Source: Litchfieldia alkalitelluris
Lineage (GTDB): Bacteria; Bacillota; Bacilli; Bacillales; Salisediminibacteriaceae
NCBI RefSeq assembly: GCF_002153425.1
Contig: NZ_KZ119600.1
Coordinates: 3,399,920 to 3,463,919, forward strand
Direction of reading: 5' to 3'
Length of the DNA stretch: 64,000 nt
Each line of letters begins with the position of its first letter. Positions within the stretch are counted from its first letter, which is position 1. Of the stretch, positions 35,957 through 44,625 are shown piece after piece. Made by a program: the position numbers and the translations under genes. The notes below the pieces were generated by a model that searched no databases, had not been told where the DNA came from, and saw nothing but the letters and a program-made list of their open reading frames with translations.

Positions 35957-36958
35957 TTGAAAGTGATAAAACTGGCATCTATATTGCTAATCTCTTTGTT
36001 AGGTGCATTCTTTTTTTCAGCTTGTAGTACAGATGACGACACGACAGAGGTTCGCTTGGCAGAAGTAACTCGTTCCATATTCTACGCACCACAATATGTC
36101 GCACTTTCTCAAGGTTTTTTCGAAGAAGAAGGGCTTGATGTAGAACTAACAACTACTTGGGGCGGTGATACAACCATGACCACCCTACTATCAGATGGGG
36201 CAGATGTGGCCCTAGTAGGAGCAGAAACATCCATTTATGTTTATGCCCAAGAAGCAAATGATCCAGCGATCAATTTTGCACAACTAACACAAACTGACGG
36301 TACTTTTCTTGTTTCAAGAGAACCAATCGAAGACTTTGAATGGGATGATTTAAAAGGAAGTACTTTCCTTGGGCAACGTGCTGGTGGAATGCCTCAGATG
36401 GTTGGAGAATATGTGCTTAAACAAAATGGTATTGATCCCCACGAGGACCTTGAAGAACTAATACAAAATATCGATTTTGGTAACATACCATCTGCATTCG
36501 CATCAGGAACAGGAGATTTTGTACAGTTATTTGAGCCACAAGCAACCCAGTTTGAAGAAGATGGACTCGGATACATCATCGATTCATTTGGAACGCAATC
36601 AGGGAACATTCCTTACACTGTATATATGGCTAAAGAAAGTTATCTAAACGATAACGAAGAAACGGTAGAAAAGTTTACACGAGCGATTCAGAAAGCACAA
36701 GTTTGGGTGCAGGAACAGCCAGCCGATGTAGTAGCTGAAGCAATTGCAGACTACTTTGAAGATACTTCCCTTGAAGTGATCGAGCAAGTAGTAGAAAGAT
36801 ATAGAGATCAAGGTTCATATGCTGAAACACCTTTATTACAAGAAGAGGCATGGTATTTACTTCAGGAAATTATGAATGAAGCGGGAGAGCTTCCACAGGA
36901 AATTTCGTATGAGGAGTTAGTGAATACAGATATTCCTACAAAAATTATGAATGAGTAA
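35957..36958 (+). CDS. ytlA: ABC transporter substrate-binding lipoprotein YtlA (NMT1/ThiY-SsuA type)
   Basis: A 333-residue binding protein with lipobox FFSAC and the NMT1-like fold seen in thiamine-precursor, sulfonate and nitrate systems (EVTRSIFYAPQYVALSQGFF). The DVALVGAETSIY segment is the usual ligand-loop region. The start is TTG behind GGAGGGA. Order binding protein, ATPase, permease, next to pckA and ytkD, equals B. subtilis ytlACD, whose substrate is unknown to me. No riboswitch is present, so a thiamine link is not supported. Confidence 0.88.
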   Translation: MKVIKLASILLISLLGAFFFSACSTDDDTTEVRLAEVTRSIFYAPQYVALSQGFFEEEGLDVELTTTWGGDTTMTTLLSDGADVALVGAETSIYVYAQEANDPAINFAQLTQTDGTFLVSREPIEDFEWDDLKGSTFLGQRAGGMPQMVGEYVLKQNGIDPHEDLEELIQNIDFGNIPSAFASGTGDFVQLFEPQATQFEEDGLGYIIDSFGTQSGNIPYTVYMAKESYLNDNEETVEKFTRAIQKAQVWVQEQPADVVAEAIADYFEDTSLEVIEQVVERYRDQGSYAETPLLQEEAWYLLQEIMNEAGELPQEISYEELVNTDIPTKIMNE

Positions 36959-36983
36959 TCCCCTTCACTAGGAGGAGGTTCAG

Positions 36984-37751
36984 ATGGCTTTTTTGGAACT
37001 GAAGGAAGTAGAGAAGGCATTTTTTTCAAAAGAGACATTAACAGAGGCAATTAAAGATATCTCTTTTTCCCTTGAAAAAGGTGAATTTATTTCAATAATT
37101 GGCCCAAGTGGTTGTGGCAAATCAACTCTCCTATCATTAATATCAGGACTAATTTTGCCTACGAGCGGAACGATAGAGCTAGATGGAATAGAAATAAAGA
37201 GGCCAACACCTGAAACAGGATATATGCTTCAACAAGACTATTTATTTCCTTGGTTATCCATTGAAGAAAACATAACACTCGGGCTTAAAACAATGGGGAA
37301 ATTAACAGGGGAAACAAAGACATCCGCTTTACACTTGTTAGAAAAAATGGGGCTAGGAGATAAAGCCAAGCATTTCCCTGGAGAACTATCAGGTGGAATG
37401 CGACAACGAGTTGCACTCGTAAGAATGCTTTCTACTGACCCAAAGCTTTTACTGTTGGATGAACCATTTTCCGCATTAGACTATCAAACGAAATTAAAGC
37501 TTGAGGATTTAGTCTTTTCTACTATTAAAGAGCACAAAAAAACCGCTATTTTAGTAACACACGACATTGGTGAGGCAATTGCTATGAGTGACAGAGTCAT
37601 TCTGCTTAATGACCGTCCTGGAAAGATACAACGAGTCTTTCATATCCCGAGTGAATTAAAAGATTTATTACCATTTGAGGCTAGAAACCATGCTACTTTT
37701 AACAAATGGTTCCAAGAGGTCTGGAAGGAGCTGGAGTCCCTTGAACGATAA
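36984..37751 (+). CDS. ytlC: ABC transporter ATP-binding protein YtlC
   Basis: A 255-residue ATPase of the SsuB/TauB/ThiZ group. Walker A is GPSGCGKST, the signature [15 protein letters not shown], Walker [13 protein letters not shown] and the switch His in LVTHDIGEA. It energises uptake through YtlD. A GGAGGAGG site precedes the ATG. The end overlaps ytlD by 11 bases, indicating coupled translation. Confidence 0.95.
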   Translation: MAFLELKEVEKAFFSKETLTEAIKDISFSLEKGEFISIIGPSGCGKSTLLSLISGLILPTSGTIELDGIEIKRPTPETGYMLQQDYLFPWLSIEENITLGLKTMGKLTGETKTSALHLLEKMGLGDKAKHFPGELSGGMRQRVALVRMLSTDPKLLLLDEPFSALDYQTKLKLEDLVFSTIKEHKKTAILVTHDIGEAIAMSDRVILLNDRPGKIQRVFHIPSELKDLLPFEARNHATFNKWFQEVWKELESLER

Positions 37752-38547
37752 AAATAAAGAACTCCACCAAAATTATGTAAAGAAACTAACTCGGGAAAAA
37801 CGACTTATTCGCTTAACACAATTGAGCATTCTCATTTTCTTCTTTGTCATGTGGGAAGTAGCTACTGCGAGACAATGGCTTGACCCCTTATTATTTAGTT
37901 CGCCATCAAGAGTGTGGGATCTCTTTTTGACTAGAATCCAAGATGGTAGCTTGTTTACCCACACTTCTGTAACCTTATTTGAGACTATATTGGGGTTCAT
38001 CCTTGGCACCGTAATCGGAACAGTAGTAGCAGGAATCTTATGGTGGTCTCCATTCCTTTCAAAAGTATTAGATCCATATCTTGTTATATTGAATTCCATG
38101 CCTAAAGTAGCCCTTGGTCCAATATTAATCGTAGGATTAGGTCCTGGATTTACGTCAATCGTTGCAATGGGTGCCTTAATCTCAGTCGTAATTACAATCA
38201 TCGTTGTTTATAATGCATTCAGAGGTGTTGATGGAAATTATCTGAAAGTAATCAATTCCTTTGGCGCAACAAAAAGACAATCATTCTTCTCAGTCATCCT
38301 TCCCGCTTCATATCCTACCATTATCTCAACTTTAAAAGTTAACGTTGGGTTAGCATGGGTTGGGGTCATTGTGGGCGAATTCCTTGTTTCTAAACAAGGA
38401 TTAGGATATATGATTGTCTATGGATTCCAAGTATTTAACTTTACAATGGTGATGCTGTCACTGATTATTATAGCTATTCTTGCAACTTGTATGTATCAGT
38501 TAGTCGAACTATTGGAGCGAAAACTAATTCATAAACACAGCAATTAA
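37741..38547 (+). CDS. ytlD: ABC transporter permease YtlD
   Basis: A 268-residue inner membrane subunit with about six helices and the BPD_transp_1 EAA motif, seen here as [21 protein letters not shown], which contacts the ATPase. I place the start at a TTG inside the end of ytlC, ten bases after AAGGAG; frames further upstream overlap ytlC by more and have no ribosome site. It ends at a bidirectional terminator shared with ytkD. Confidence 0.9.
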   Translation: MNDKNKELHQNYVKKLTREKRLIRLTQLSILIFFFVMWEVATARQWLDPLLFSSPSRVWDLFLTRIQDGSLFTHTSVTLFETILGFILGTVIGTVVAGILWWSPFLSKVLDPYLVILNSMPKVALGPILIVGLGPGFTSIVAMGALISVVITIIVVYNAFRGVDGNYLKVINSFGATKRQSFFSVILPASYPTIISTLKVNVGLAWVGVIVGEFLVSKQGLGYMIVYGFQVFNFTMVMLSLIIIAILATCMYQLVELLERKLIHKHSN

Positions 38548-38559
38548 CTACTCTACTTC

Positions 38560-38608
38560 AAAAGAAAAGGGAGCCACCAGCTACAGCTGAGAGCCTCCCT
38601 TTTCTTTT
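38560..38608. terminator. Bidirectional terminator between ytlD and ytkD
   Basis: AAAAGAAAAGGGAG pairs perfectly with CTCCCTTTTCTTTT around a loop containing a small AGCT hairpin. It overlaps the last codon of ytkD. Confidence 0.85.
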
Positions 38609-39107
38609 ATCTTGTTTTACTCGGGAAACTTAAGTAACGTTTCATCACTTCTGTCAAGCTTAATTCAAGCACATCATCTTTCATAATGAAGCTATAATTA
38701 TTCTTAGACCGAATATTAGCAGGTAAGCTATTTAAAAGTAATGGACCTTCCGTTTCATGATAATCACTTTTTTCTATAAGATCCCCAATTAATGCATAGT
38801 AAACATTTTTAATTACAACTTCTGTCTTACCTTCTACTTTATATTGACCAATATAAAATAGATCTTTCACTTTTCCGCCAGTTTCCTCGTAAACTTCCCT
38901 TATCGCAGCTTCTTCAGCAGTCTCACCAACTTCTACTTTTCCACCTGGAAACTCTATCCCCCTTGAGGAATGCCTTGTTAATAACCAGTCACTTCCCAAT
39001 CGACAAATGACCCACACATGCTTCGGTTCCTTTGAAAAAGGATGATCTTCCGTTGAAAAGTTTACTTTATTGTTGTAGTAGTCAGTAAATATCTTAATCA
39101 GCACCAT
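38607..39107 (-). CDS. ytkD: Nudix hydrolase YtkD (8-oxo-dGTPase type)
   Basis: A ~166-residue Nudix enzyme. The Nudix box GGKVEVGETAEEAAIREVYEETGG is complete, with the metal-binding REVYEE core. Flanking parts (HVWVICRLGSDWLLTRHSSR, YKVEGKTEVVIKNVYYA) match B. subtilis YtkD/MutTA, which removes oxidised and other nucleoside triphosphates. The start is uncertain within a few codons: ATG at 39107 or GTG at 39104, behind AAAGGGG, overlapping the end of mobA by about a dozen bases. In B. subtilis ytkD is monocistronic, so its place after fdhE-mobA is unusual. Confidence 0.9.
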   Translation of the reverse strand: MVLIKIFTDYYNNKVNFSTEDHPFSKEPKHVWVICRLGSDWLLTRHSSRGIEFPGGKVEVGETAEEAAIREVYEETGGKVKDLFYIGQYKVEGKTEVVIKNVYYALIGDLIEKSDYHETEGPLLLNSLPANIRSKNNYSFIMKDDVLELSLTEVMKRYLSFPSKTR

Positions 39108-39747
39108 CCCCTTTCTTTGGATCATAACGAGAATCAGTTGAAAATTTTTTATAATCCTCTGGATAATTCATATTATAAAAGGACCTCTCTATTTCGAGAT
39201 CACTAAAGCCACCGTTCTTAAAATCTTGCTCTGTTACGTAGTCTGCCTTAATTTGCTCTAATAAATCTAACATTCTAAGATTGCCTTCTTTTATATTCAA
39301 CTTAACCTTTTGTAATACATCTTTATGGTACAACCCGAATAATGGGTGAATCCTTCCATTTATCTTCGGGATGACTGCTAAATTAGGCTTTTGATAAAAA
39401 TTATATAGCCGTCTGATTAAATACATAGCTGTTTTTGTACTAACGAATGGAAGGTCACAAGCTAAAATTAAGTTCCATTCCGTATTCGATGTCCATAGCC
39501 CAGATTGTAAACCACCTAAAGGTCCCTTCCCCTTATAAATGTCTTCAACGATCTTTAAATTTAAAAAATCATATTCCTTTGGATGATTTGCAACAATGAT
39601 CACTTCATCAACAACCTTGTCAATTTCCTGAGCAATATTCTCTATTACTGAAGTGCCCTTTATTTGTAGTAATGCTTTGTTTTCCCCCATTCTAGAGGAT
39701 TTCCCACCAGCTAGAATTATACCAGTGACGAATGAATTATTTTCCAT
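39094..39747 (-). CDS. mobA: Molybdenum cofactor guanylyltransferase MobA
   Basis: A 217-residue nucleotidyltransferase that attaches GMP to molybdopterin cofactor. The GTP-binding start GIILAGGKSSRMGENKALLQ is diagnostic. Further conserved pieces are DIYKGKGPLGGLQSGL and the metal-binding LACDLPFVS. It overlaps the stop of fdhE by one base (TAATG) and so is coupled to it. Together they serve molybdenum enzymes such as formate dehydrogenase, none of which is in the window. Confidence 0.93.
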   Translation of the reverse strand: MENNSFVTGIILAGGKSSRMGENKALLQIKGTSVIENIAQEIDKVVDEVIIVANHPKEYDFLNLKIVEDIYKGKGPLGGLQSGLWTSNTEWNLILACDLPFVSTKTAMYLIRRLYNFYQKPNLAVIPKINGRIHPLFGLYHKDVLQKVKLNIKEGNLRMLDLLEQIKADYVTEQDFKNGGFSDLEIERSFYNMNYPEDYKKFSTDSRYDPKKGDGAD

Positions 39748-40541
39748 TACCTATTCTCTCCATACCCTTCTTGCTCTGCAACAAAGTCCAAATGAATGGT
39801 TTCTAAATCTAATAATGCTGCTTGTTTTTCACCGGTCATTTCCGCTTCTACTACTAACTTCAAATAGTTTCTGCATGTTTTACACACTTCTAATTTAGAT
39901 GTTGTGTCCTCTTCTACAGTTACATAAAATAAATTCTCATAGTCATCATCTCCACAATGAACACACTCCATTTTTTTCTGTAACCACATAGATTCACACC
40001 GAGGACAGAATAAGTACTTTTCACCGTCATTCTGCAAAATCGCCAGCCTCAATGTTTCTCCACAGCATGGACAAATTCCCATAACATCTATGTCGTTTAT
40101 GAATGAAGCACATCGCTCTCCTAGTACTTGCATGAACGGACGCAATGACTGTTCTGCCAGAAAATGTGGAACAGACGGGTCCATAATCTTATTTTCCCTA
40201 GAGAAGTTTTGAAAGTATACCATGTCAAAGGTAATAGTTCCTTTAATCCAATTCAGCACGGTCTCATCGCCTAAACCTCTTACTTTAGTGATAAATTCTT
40301 CTGTTATATCAGGATTATGTTTTATTACAACATGACTGATACTCTCAACTGCATGACGAAATAAAGGAACTGGTACTGGAGATATTTTCATTTGTGGAAG
40401 TACAGGAGATTCTAAATTTAAACTTCCTTTATCCAACTCATAGACTAATTTTTTATTAATCATATCTTTAATATTTACTTGTTCATCCATAATTCCCTTT
40501 TGTAGATTTATATACTCCTCTGAGACAACATTTCGTTCCAT
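39747..40541 (-). CDS. fdhE: Formate dehydrogenase accessory protein FdhE
   Basis: A 264-residue protein with four CxxC pairs in its C-terminal half (CPCC, CPRC, CVHC, CKTC), the rubredoxin-like iron/zinc knuckles of FdhE, which assists formate dehydrogenase maturation. The middle part has FLAEQSLRPFMQVLGE typical of the family. I choose the second of two adjacent ATGs behind GGGGTGAA; a TTG farther upstream also keeps the frame open. Gene order fdhE-mobA-ytkD suggests a small molybdoenzyme-maturation operon with a nucleotide-cleaning enzyme at its end. Confidence 0.9.
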   Translation of the reverse strand: MERNVVSEEYINLQKGIMDEQVNIKDMINKKLVYELDKGSLNLESPVLPQMKISPVPVPLFRHAVESISHVVIKHNPDITEEFITKVRGLGDETVLNWIKGTITFDMVYFQNFSRENKIMDPSVPHFLAEQSLRPFMQVLGERCASFINDIDVMGICPCCGETLRLAILQNDGEKYLFCPRCESMWLQKKMECVHCGDDDYENLFYVTVEEDTTSKLEVCKTCRNYLKLVVEAEMTGEKQAALLDLETIHLDFVAEQEGYGENR

Positions 40542-40675
40542 CATTTCACCCCATTGATGTATTGTGTAAAAATTCAAGCATTGATATGATTATTATATCG
40601 TTGATCATGAAAACATGTCCATGATTGTTAGCAATTTGGGATTCAGTCAATCGTGCTTATGGTGGGGGAATATCT

Positions 40676-41587
40676 ATGAAAAACAGCATTAAAATAACGT
40701 TTATACTAATCACAATATCATTATCTATTCTATTGGTTATACTACCTACGAGTGATAAATCATCGCCAACTAGTAATCTACCACTCTATATGGCTTCCCA
40801 TCCACATAAGGAATCAAATGACAGAGAGTTAGATTATTTCGAGCCATTTTACTTCAATGAAGCTGAAAGTATATCTACCGATGAAGTGTTGAGGAAATGG
40901 GAGAACAAGTCTTTACATTCAAGCGAATGGGGAGAACATGTGTCAGGTGTGAAGAATCGGTTAAACACTGATGATAAAGTAATAGCCCTTACCTTCGATG
41001 CCTGTGGTGGTACTTATGGTAGTGGGTATGATGAGGAATTGATATCTTATTTAAGATCTGAAGAAATACCAGCCACGTTATTTTTCAATACACGCTGGAT
41101 TAAAGAAAATAAAGAAACATTTATGGAATTAAGTAATGACAAATTGTTTACTATAGAAAATCATGGTACCGAGCATCTCCCCCTTTCAATAAATGGAGGG
41201 ACTGCTTGGGGCATCGCAGCAACAAATTCTGTAAGTGAAGTGATAGAGGAAGTGATGGGCAATCAAAATCTCATAACTGAATTAACAGGGAAGTCCCCCT
41301 CCTATTTTCGCTCAGGAACTGCTTTTTATGATGACATCGCAGTACAAATAGTAGAAGATTTAGGTTTAACCACAGTAAATTTCAATATACTAGGCGATGC
41401 TGGTGCTACCTTTACCTCAAGCCAAGTAACCAATGCATTAGTCAATGCTACCCCTGGATCCATTGCCCTTCTTCACATGAATCGACCAGAAAGTGGCACA
41501 GCAGCAGGTGTACAAGAAGCTATACCAATCCTCATTGAAAAAGGGTATGAGTTTGTCCACTTAACAGATTATGAATTAATAGAATAG
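40676..41587 (+). CDS. Polysaccharide deacetylase-like membrane/exported protein
   Basis: A 303-residue protein with an N-terminal signal anchor (KITFILITISLSILLVIL) and a NodB-type fold. Motif 1 reads TFDACGG (106-112) instead of TFDDG, keeping the first Asp (D108). Motif 2 has H163 and H167 (HGTEH), the metal pair. The usual RxxxG motif appears as FRSGTAFYDD, without its proline, and the late LLHMN resembles motif 5. It may therefore act on peptidoglycan or another N-acetylated glycan, or be a divergent hydrolase. ATG after GGGGGAA. It is divergent from fdhE. Confidence 0.8.
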   Translation: MKNSIKITFILITISLSILLVILPTSDKSSPTSNLPLYMASHPHKESNDRELDYFEPFYFNEAESISTDEVLRKWENKSLHSSEWGEHVSGVKNRLNTDDKVIALTFDACGGTYGSGYDEELISYLRSEEIPATLFFNTRWIKENKETFMELSNDKLFTIENHGTEHLPLSINGGTAWGIAATNSVSEVIEEVMGNQNLITELTGKSPSYFRSGTAFYDDIAVQIVEDLGLTTVNFNILGDAGATFTSSQVTNALVNATPGSIALLHMNRPESGTAAGVQEAIPILIEKGYEFVHLTDYELIE

Positions 41588-41607
41588 TAGAACGTGATGT
41601 TTAAAGG

Positions 41608-41643
41608 GATGCTGTAATTGAGCCCCCACTCACTTACAGCATC
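41608..41643. terminator. Candidate bidirectional terminator
   Basis: GATGCTGTAA and TTACAGCATC form a perfect ten-base stem with a 16-base loop between convergent genes. T runs on both sides are weak, so efficiency is doubtful. Confidence 0.5.
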
Positions 41644-41662
41644 ATTCAATGGTCAATTCAAA

Positions 41663-41914
41663 TTAAGACGGCATAACCCAAACAATTTCTTGTGTACGTA
41701 TAAAAAAAGTCGCTTCTTTCGTTTGTATAGTTACATGATCTGGTTTTACATCAGCCAGTTTTCCACGGATACTACCTTTACTTGTTTCAACAACAACATG
41801 CCTACCTAATACTGATTGTAATGTTTGATATACAAATGGGTCATATAATGACACATACTCGACGTTACCGCCATGTCTCTCTTGTTCGTTGTATTGATGA
41901 CTCTGATTGTACAT
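41663..41914 (-). CDS. yuzF: DUF2642 protein (YuzF-like)
   Basis: An 83-residue protein. After a polar N-terminal third, the Sm-like DUF2642 part reads LGRHVVVETSKGSIRGKLADVKPDHVTIQT, ending EIVWVMP. Such proteins are common in sporeformers and some are spore-coat associated; this member's role is unknown. GGAGGGA lies just before the ATG. Confidence 0.8.
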   Translation of the reverse strand: MYNQSHQYNEQERHGGNVEYVSLYDPFVYQTLQSVLGRHVVVETSKGSIRGKLADVKPDHVTIQTKEATFFIRTQEIVWVMPS

Positions 41915-42163
41915 AACGATTCCCTCCTCTATATTTCAATGTCATTGTATGCCTAGAAAAATGAAATGTGTAGATATTTACCTATATTACATTAGCCTAT
42001 AATTTTCATTTCTTCACACCTGGGAGTCTTTCGTATTCATTTCATGTATTATTGTTTATACTATAATTATAGATGTTCCGTTTCAGAATATAATCCATTA
42101 TAATAGAGATAATCAATTACATACTCTACCTTTTAATATCTAAGGTGCATCAGAGGTGAACCA

Positions 42164-42955
42164 ATGACAAAAAACAAAGTGATTTATTTAAGCATCGGAG
42201 CAATTTTACTTATTATTTTATCATCTATATTACTTTACTTATATTCAAATGAACCTGATCATTTCGGGGAAGCACCGTCTTTAGATGCCCAGATCACTGA
42301 CACTCGTGATTCTGCTGAGGTTAATGAAGGAATTACGGACTCAATCAATATCTCTCAAGGAGAAGATGAAGCTGGAGAGTTATATTCTATTGAAGAGTAT
42401 GATCAAGAGGAATTAATATCCAGTGCTAAACAAGCTATTGAAGATATTGATTTTACTGGATCTTTTTCTGAACTAAACGAAAACGCCTTGTTTGATCAAG
42501 CACTGCTAAATGATTACTATTTCAGTCTTTTAGGAGATCAATTTGCAAATGAAGAGGAACAAGATGCAAATGCTGAGTGGGAAGCTCGTGAGTTGATGGC
42601 TTGGATCTCAGTAGCCGAAGCAACTGCTGATTTTCACTACGATGAAAATAATTTCCTTACTTTTATAGAAGCTGAAAATATACTTGAATCAGAGGATCTA
42701 CGTACAACTGTATTATTAAATGAATTAGAAAGTGAGAATAGTGATCTGTATGTAAGGGGATTGGAACTACGTTATTTGAAATTTTTCATTTGGGAGGAAG
42801 TAAAGGGCACATATGAACAAGAACATGCCTCTGAAGCAGATGAGACTGACGTAGATTATGAAAATCGTTTGTATTGGCTGTTTGAAGATGAGGTTACCAA
42901 CTACATGATCGAAAATTATCCTGAACTAATTGAAGACTATGAATCCTACGACTAA
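42164..42955 (+). CDS. Acidic exported protein of unknown function
   Basis: A 263-residue protein with an N-terminal membrane anchor (VIYLSIGAILLIILSSILLY) and a very acidic outer region rich in Glu and Asp. Trp/Tyr-containing helices follow (WEARELMAWISVAEATADFH, YLKFFIWEEVKGTYEQEH). I do not recognise the family. AGGTG precedes the ATG, and a perfect terminator follows, so it is a complete single-gene unit. The acid-rich composition fits an extracellular protein of a salt- or alkali-adapted cell. Confidence 0.7.
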   Translation: MTKNKVIYLSIGAILLIILSSILLYLYSNEPDHFGEAPSLDAQITDTRDSAEVNEGITDSINISQGEDEAGELYSIEEYDQEELISSAKQAIEDIDFTGSFSELNENALFDQALLNDYYFSLLGDQFANEEEQDANAEWEARELMAWISVAEATADFHYDENNFLTFIEAENILESEDLRTTVLLNELESENSDLYVRGLELRYLKFFIWEEVKGTYEQEHASEADETDVDYENRLYWLFEDEVTNYMIENYPELIEDYESYD

Positions 42956-42987
42956 CGCCCAGAGAGCGATCTCTGAGCGTTTTTTAT
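42955..42987 (+). terminator. Terminator after the acidic exported protein gene
   Basis: ACGCCCAGAGA pairs with TCTCTGAGCGT (one mismatch) around a four-base loop, followed by TTTTTTATT. It overlaps the stop codon. Confidence 0.88.
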
Positions 42988-43061
42988 TCTCGAGAAAGAA
43001 GAGACAGTTATCACCCTTGCACCAGTCTTATCAACTTTATCATTTTCTTCAGTCTACCTCT

Positions 43062-43694
43062 TTACCTATAATCTCGGAAGTCTAGTCGAAACGTAATTCT
43101 TTGCGATGGATTTAGTGGATCCACTACTTTCAAAATCGCTTCTTTCGTAAAATCTATATCATCAGTAAGATAAGTGACAGTTGTCATGCCCCCATTACCC
43201 ACTTTCTCTACTTTTACTGGCTCAATTTCTCTATTCTCTTGATTTAATATAATATCGTAAACATACCCCTTATTTCCTTCAAAACGAACATGTAAAGGAA
43301 GGAAGTTATGATTGAGGTTACCTTTTACTTCTGATACAAGCACTTCCCGTCCAAACTGATGAAATGTCTTTCTAGCCAAGTTAACAGTAGTTAAAAAAGG
43401 CGTCTCAATAAATGCGAAGCTCGTATCCTCTTTTACCTTATTCTCAGATGAATTTGATGGCTCATAGGGAATGATATACTGATCTATTATGTCAGCCGCT
43501 GCCATTCCTAGTTCAATGGCTTCTACTACTTCAGAATCACTTATAAAATAAAAATAATCTTCATCAACCACATTCTTAGTATCAGCATCAAAGTTTTCAT
43601 AACGAAGACTTTTAGTACTTAGATGAAATGCGATGATAACAATACAGATTATTAGAAATGTAACCAATATCCGTCTTAGCATTTTCTTAATCAT
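43062..43694 (-). CDS. Membrane-anchored protein of unknown function
   Basis: A 210-residue protein with an N-terminal anchor (ILVTFLIICIVIIAFHL) and an outer domain. The outer part has beta-rich segments (PLHVRFEGNKGYVYDIIL, GGMTTVTYLTDDIDF, RITFRLDFRDY). I do not recognise it. The ATG used has GGAAGGATGGGG upstream; the frame is open 27 codons further, but that part has no ribosome site and would put a polar stretch before the anchor. Divergent from the methyltransferase gene. Confidence 0.68.
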   Translation of the reverse strand: MIKKMLRRILVTFLIICIVIIAFHLSTKSLRYENFDADTKNVVDEDYFYFISDSEVVEAIELGMAAADIIDQYIIPYEPSNSSENKVKEDTSFAFIETPFLTTVNLARKTFHQFGREVLVSEVKGNLNHNFLPLHVRFEGNKGYVYDIILNQENREIEPVKVEKVGNGGMTTVTYLTDDIDFTKEAILKVVDPLNPSQRITFRLDFRDYR

Positions 43695-43824
43695 ATAACC
43701 CCATCCTTCCCCATTATTATACATGGTTCGAGTGAGGACATACATACATTTCCATAGGAAAGTGAGTTGTATCACTGCTTAAAATAGTTCATCATGGTTC
43801 AATAAAATGGAGGAGGTATGCGAT

Positions 43825-44568
43825 ATGGATTTTTACACAACACTTAGTACTTATTATGACGATATCTTCAAATTAAACAAAAAGGCTGTTAGTTTTATTG
43901 GAAAAGTGATGAATGATAAACAAGGTCAACATATTCTTGATTTAGGAGCAGGAACAGGGGAAGAAGCCATCGCATTTGCAAGAAAAGGGATGAACGTAGT
44001 GGCAACTGACAATAACGAGCTTATGGTAAAAAATATGCAACAAAAAGCTTCTGAGTTAAGCCTATCAGGAATAGAAACCCTTCAACTAGACATGAAGGAC
44101 ATATCATTGCTCCCCCACACAAATTCTTTTGATGCAATCTACTGTATAGGAAATACGTTTGTCCACCTTTTTAATGAAATAGAAATGGTGAAGGTGCTTA
44201 ACGACTGCTATTCCCGCTTAAAACCTGGAGGGAACTTCATTATTCAAATTGTAAATTACGATAGGATTATAGAGGAAAACATTACGGAGTTACCTAAAAT
44301 TAATAATGCTGATAAAGGCATTGAATTTCAACGTTTTTATGAAAAAATCGGGGAAAACCTTTCATTCAAAATGAAATTATCAAAGAAACAGGAAACAGGA
44401 AAAACCATCACCTTCGAAAGTAAAACAAAACTTTTACCAATCAAAATGGAAGATTTTCATTCTATATTACAAAAATCTAATTTTACTAATTGGGAATTCC
44501 ATGGAAGTTATAACTTTGAAAAATGGTCTATCGATTCCCCTGCACTTATTGCAGTCATAAAGCGTTGA
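43825..44568 (+). CDS. Class I SAM-dependent methyltransferase
   Basis: A 247-residue methyltransferase. Motif I is HILDLGAGTGEEAIAFA; the acidic end of strand 2 is VVATDNN; motif IV region reads FDAIYCIGNTFVHL. The start MDFYTTLSTYYDDIF resembles the YjhP/UbiE-like small-molecule branch. Substrate unknown. The ATG follows GGAGGAGG with eight bases of spacing. It has its own terminator. Confidence 0.85.
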   Translation: MDFYTTLSTYYDDIFKLNKKAVSFIGKVMNDKQGQHILDLGAGTGEEAIAFARKGMNVVATDNNELMVKNMQQKASELSLSGIETLQLDMKDISLLPHTNSFDAIYCIGNTFVHLFNEIEMVKVLNDCYSRLKPGGNFIIQIVNYDRIIEENITELPKINNADKGIEFQRFYEKIGENLSFKMKLSKKQETGKTITFESKTKLLPIKMEDFHSILQKSNFTNWEFHGSYNFEKWSIDSPALIAVIKR

Positions 44569-44574
44569 TATAAA

Positions 44575-44613
44575 AAGGGACTGAAAAAAGTAAATTAATC
44601 TTTTTCAGTCCCA
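44575..44613. terminator. Bidirectional terminator between methyltransferase and GDPD genes
   Basis: GGGACTGAAAAAAG pairs with CTTTTTCAGTCCC; A and T runs flank it. The genes are convergent. Confidence 0.85.
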
Positions 44614-44625
44614 AAGGATTACACT

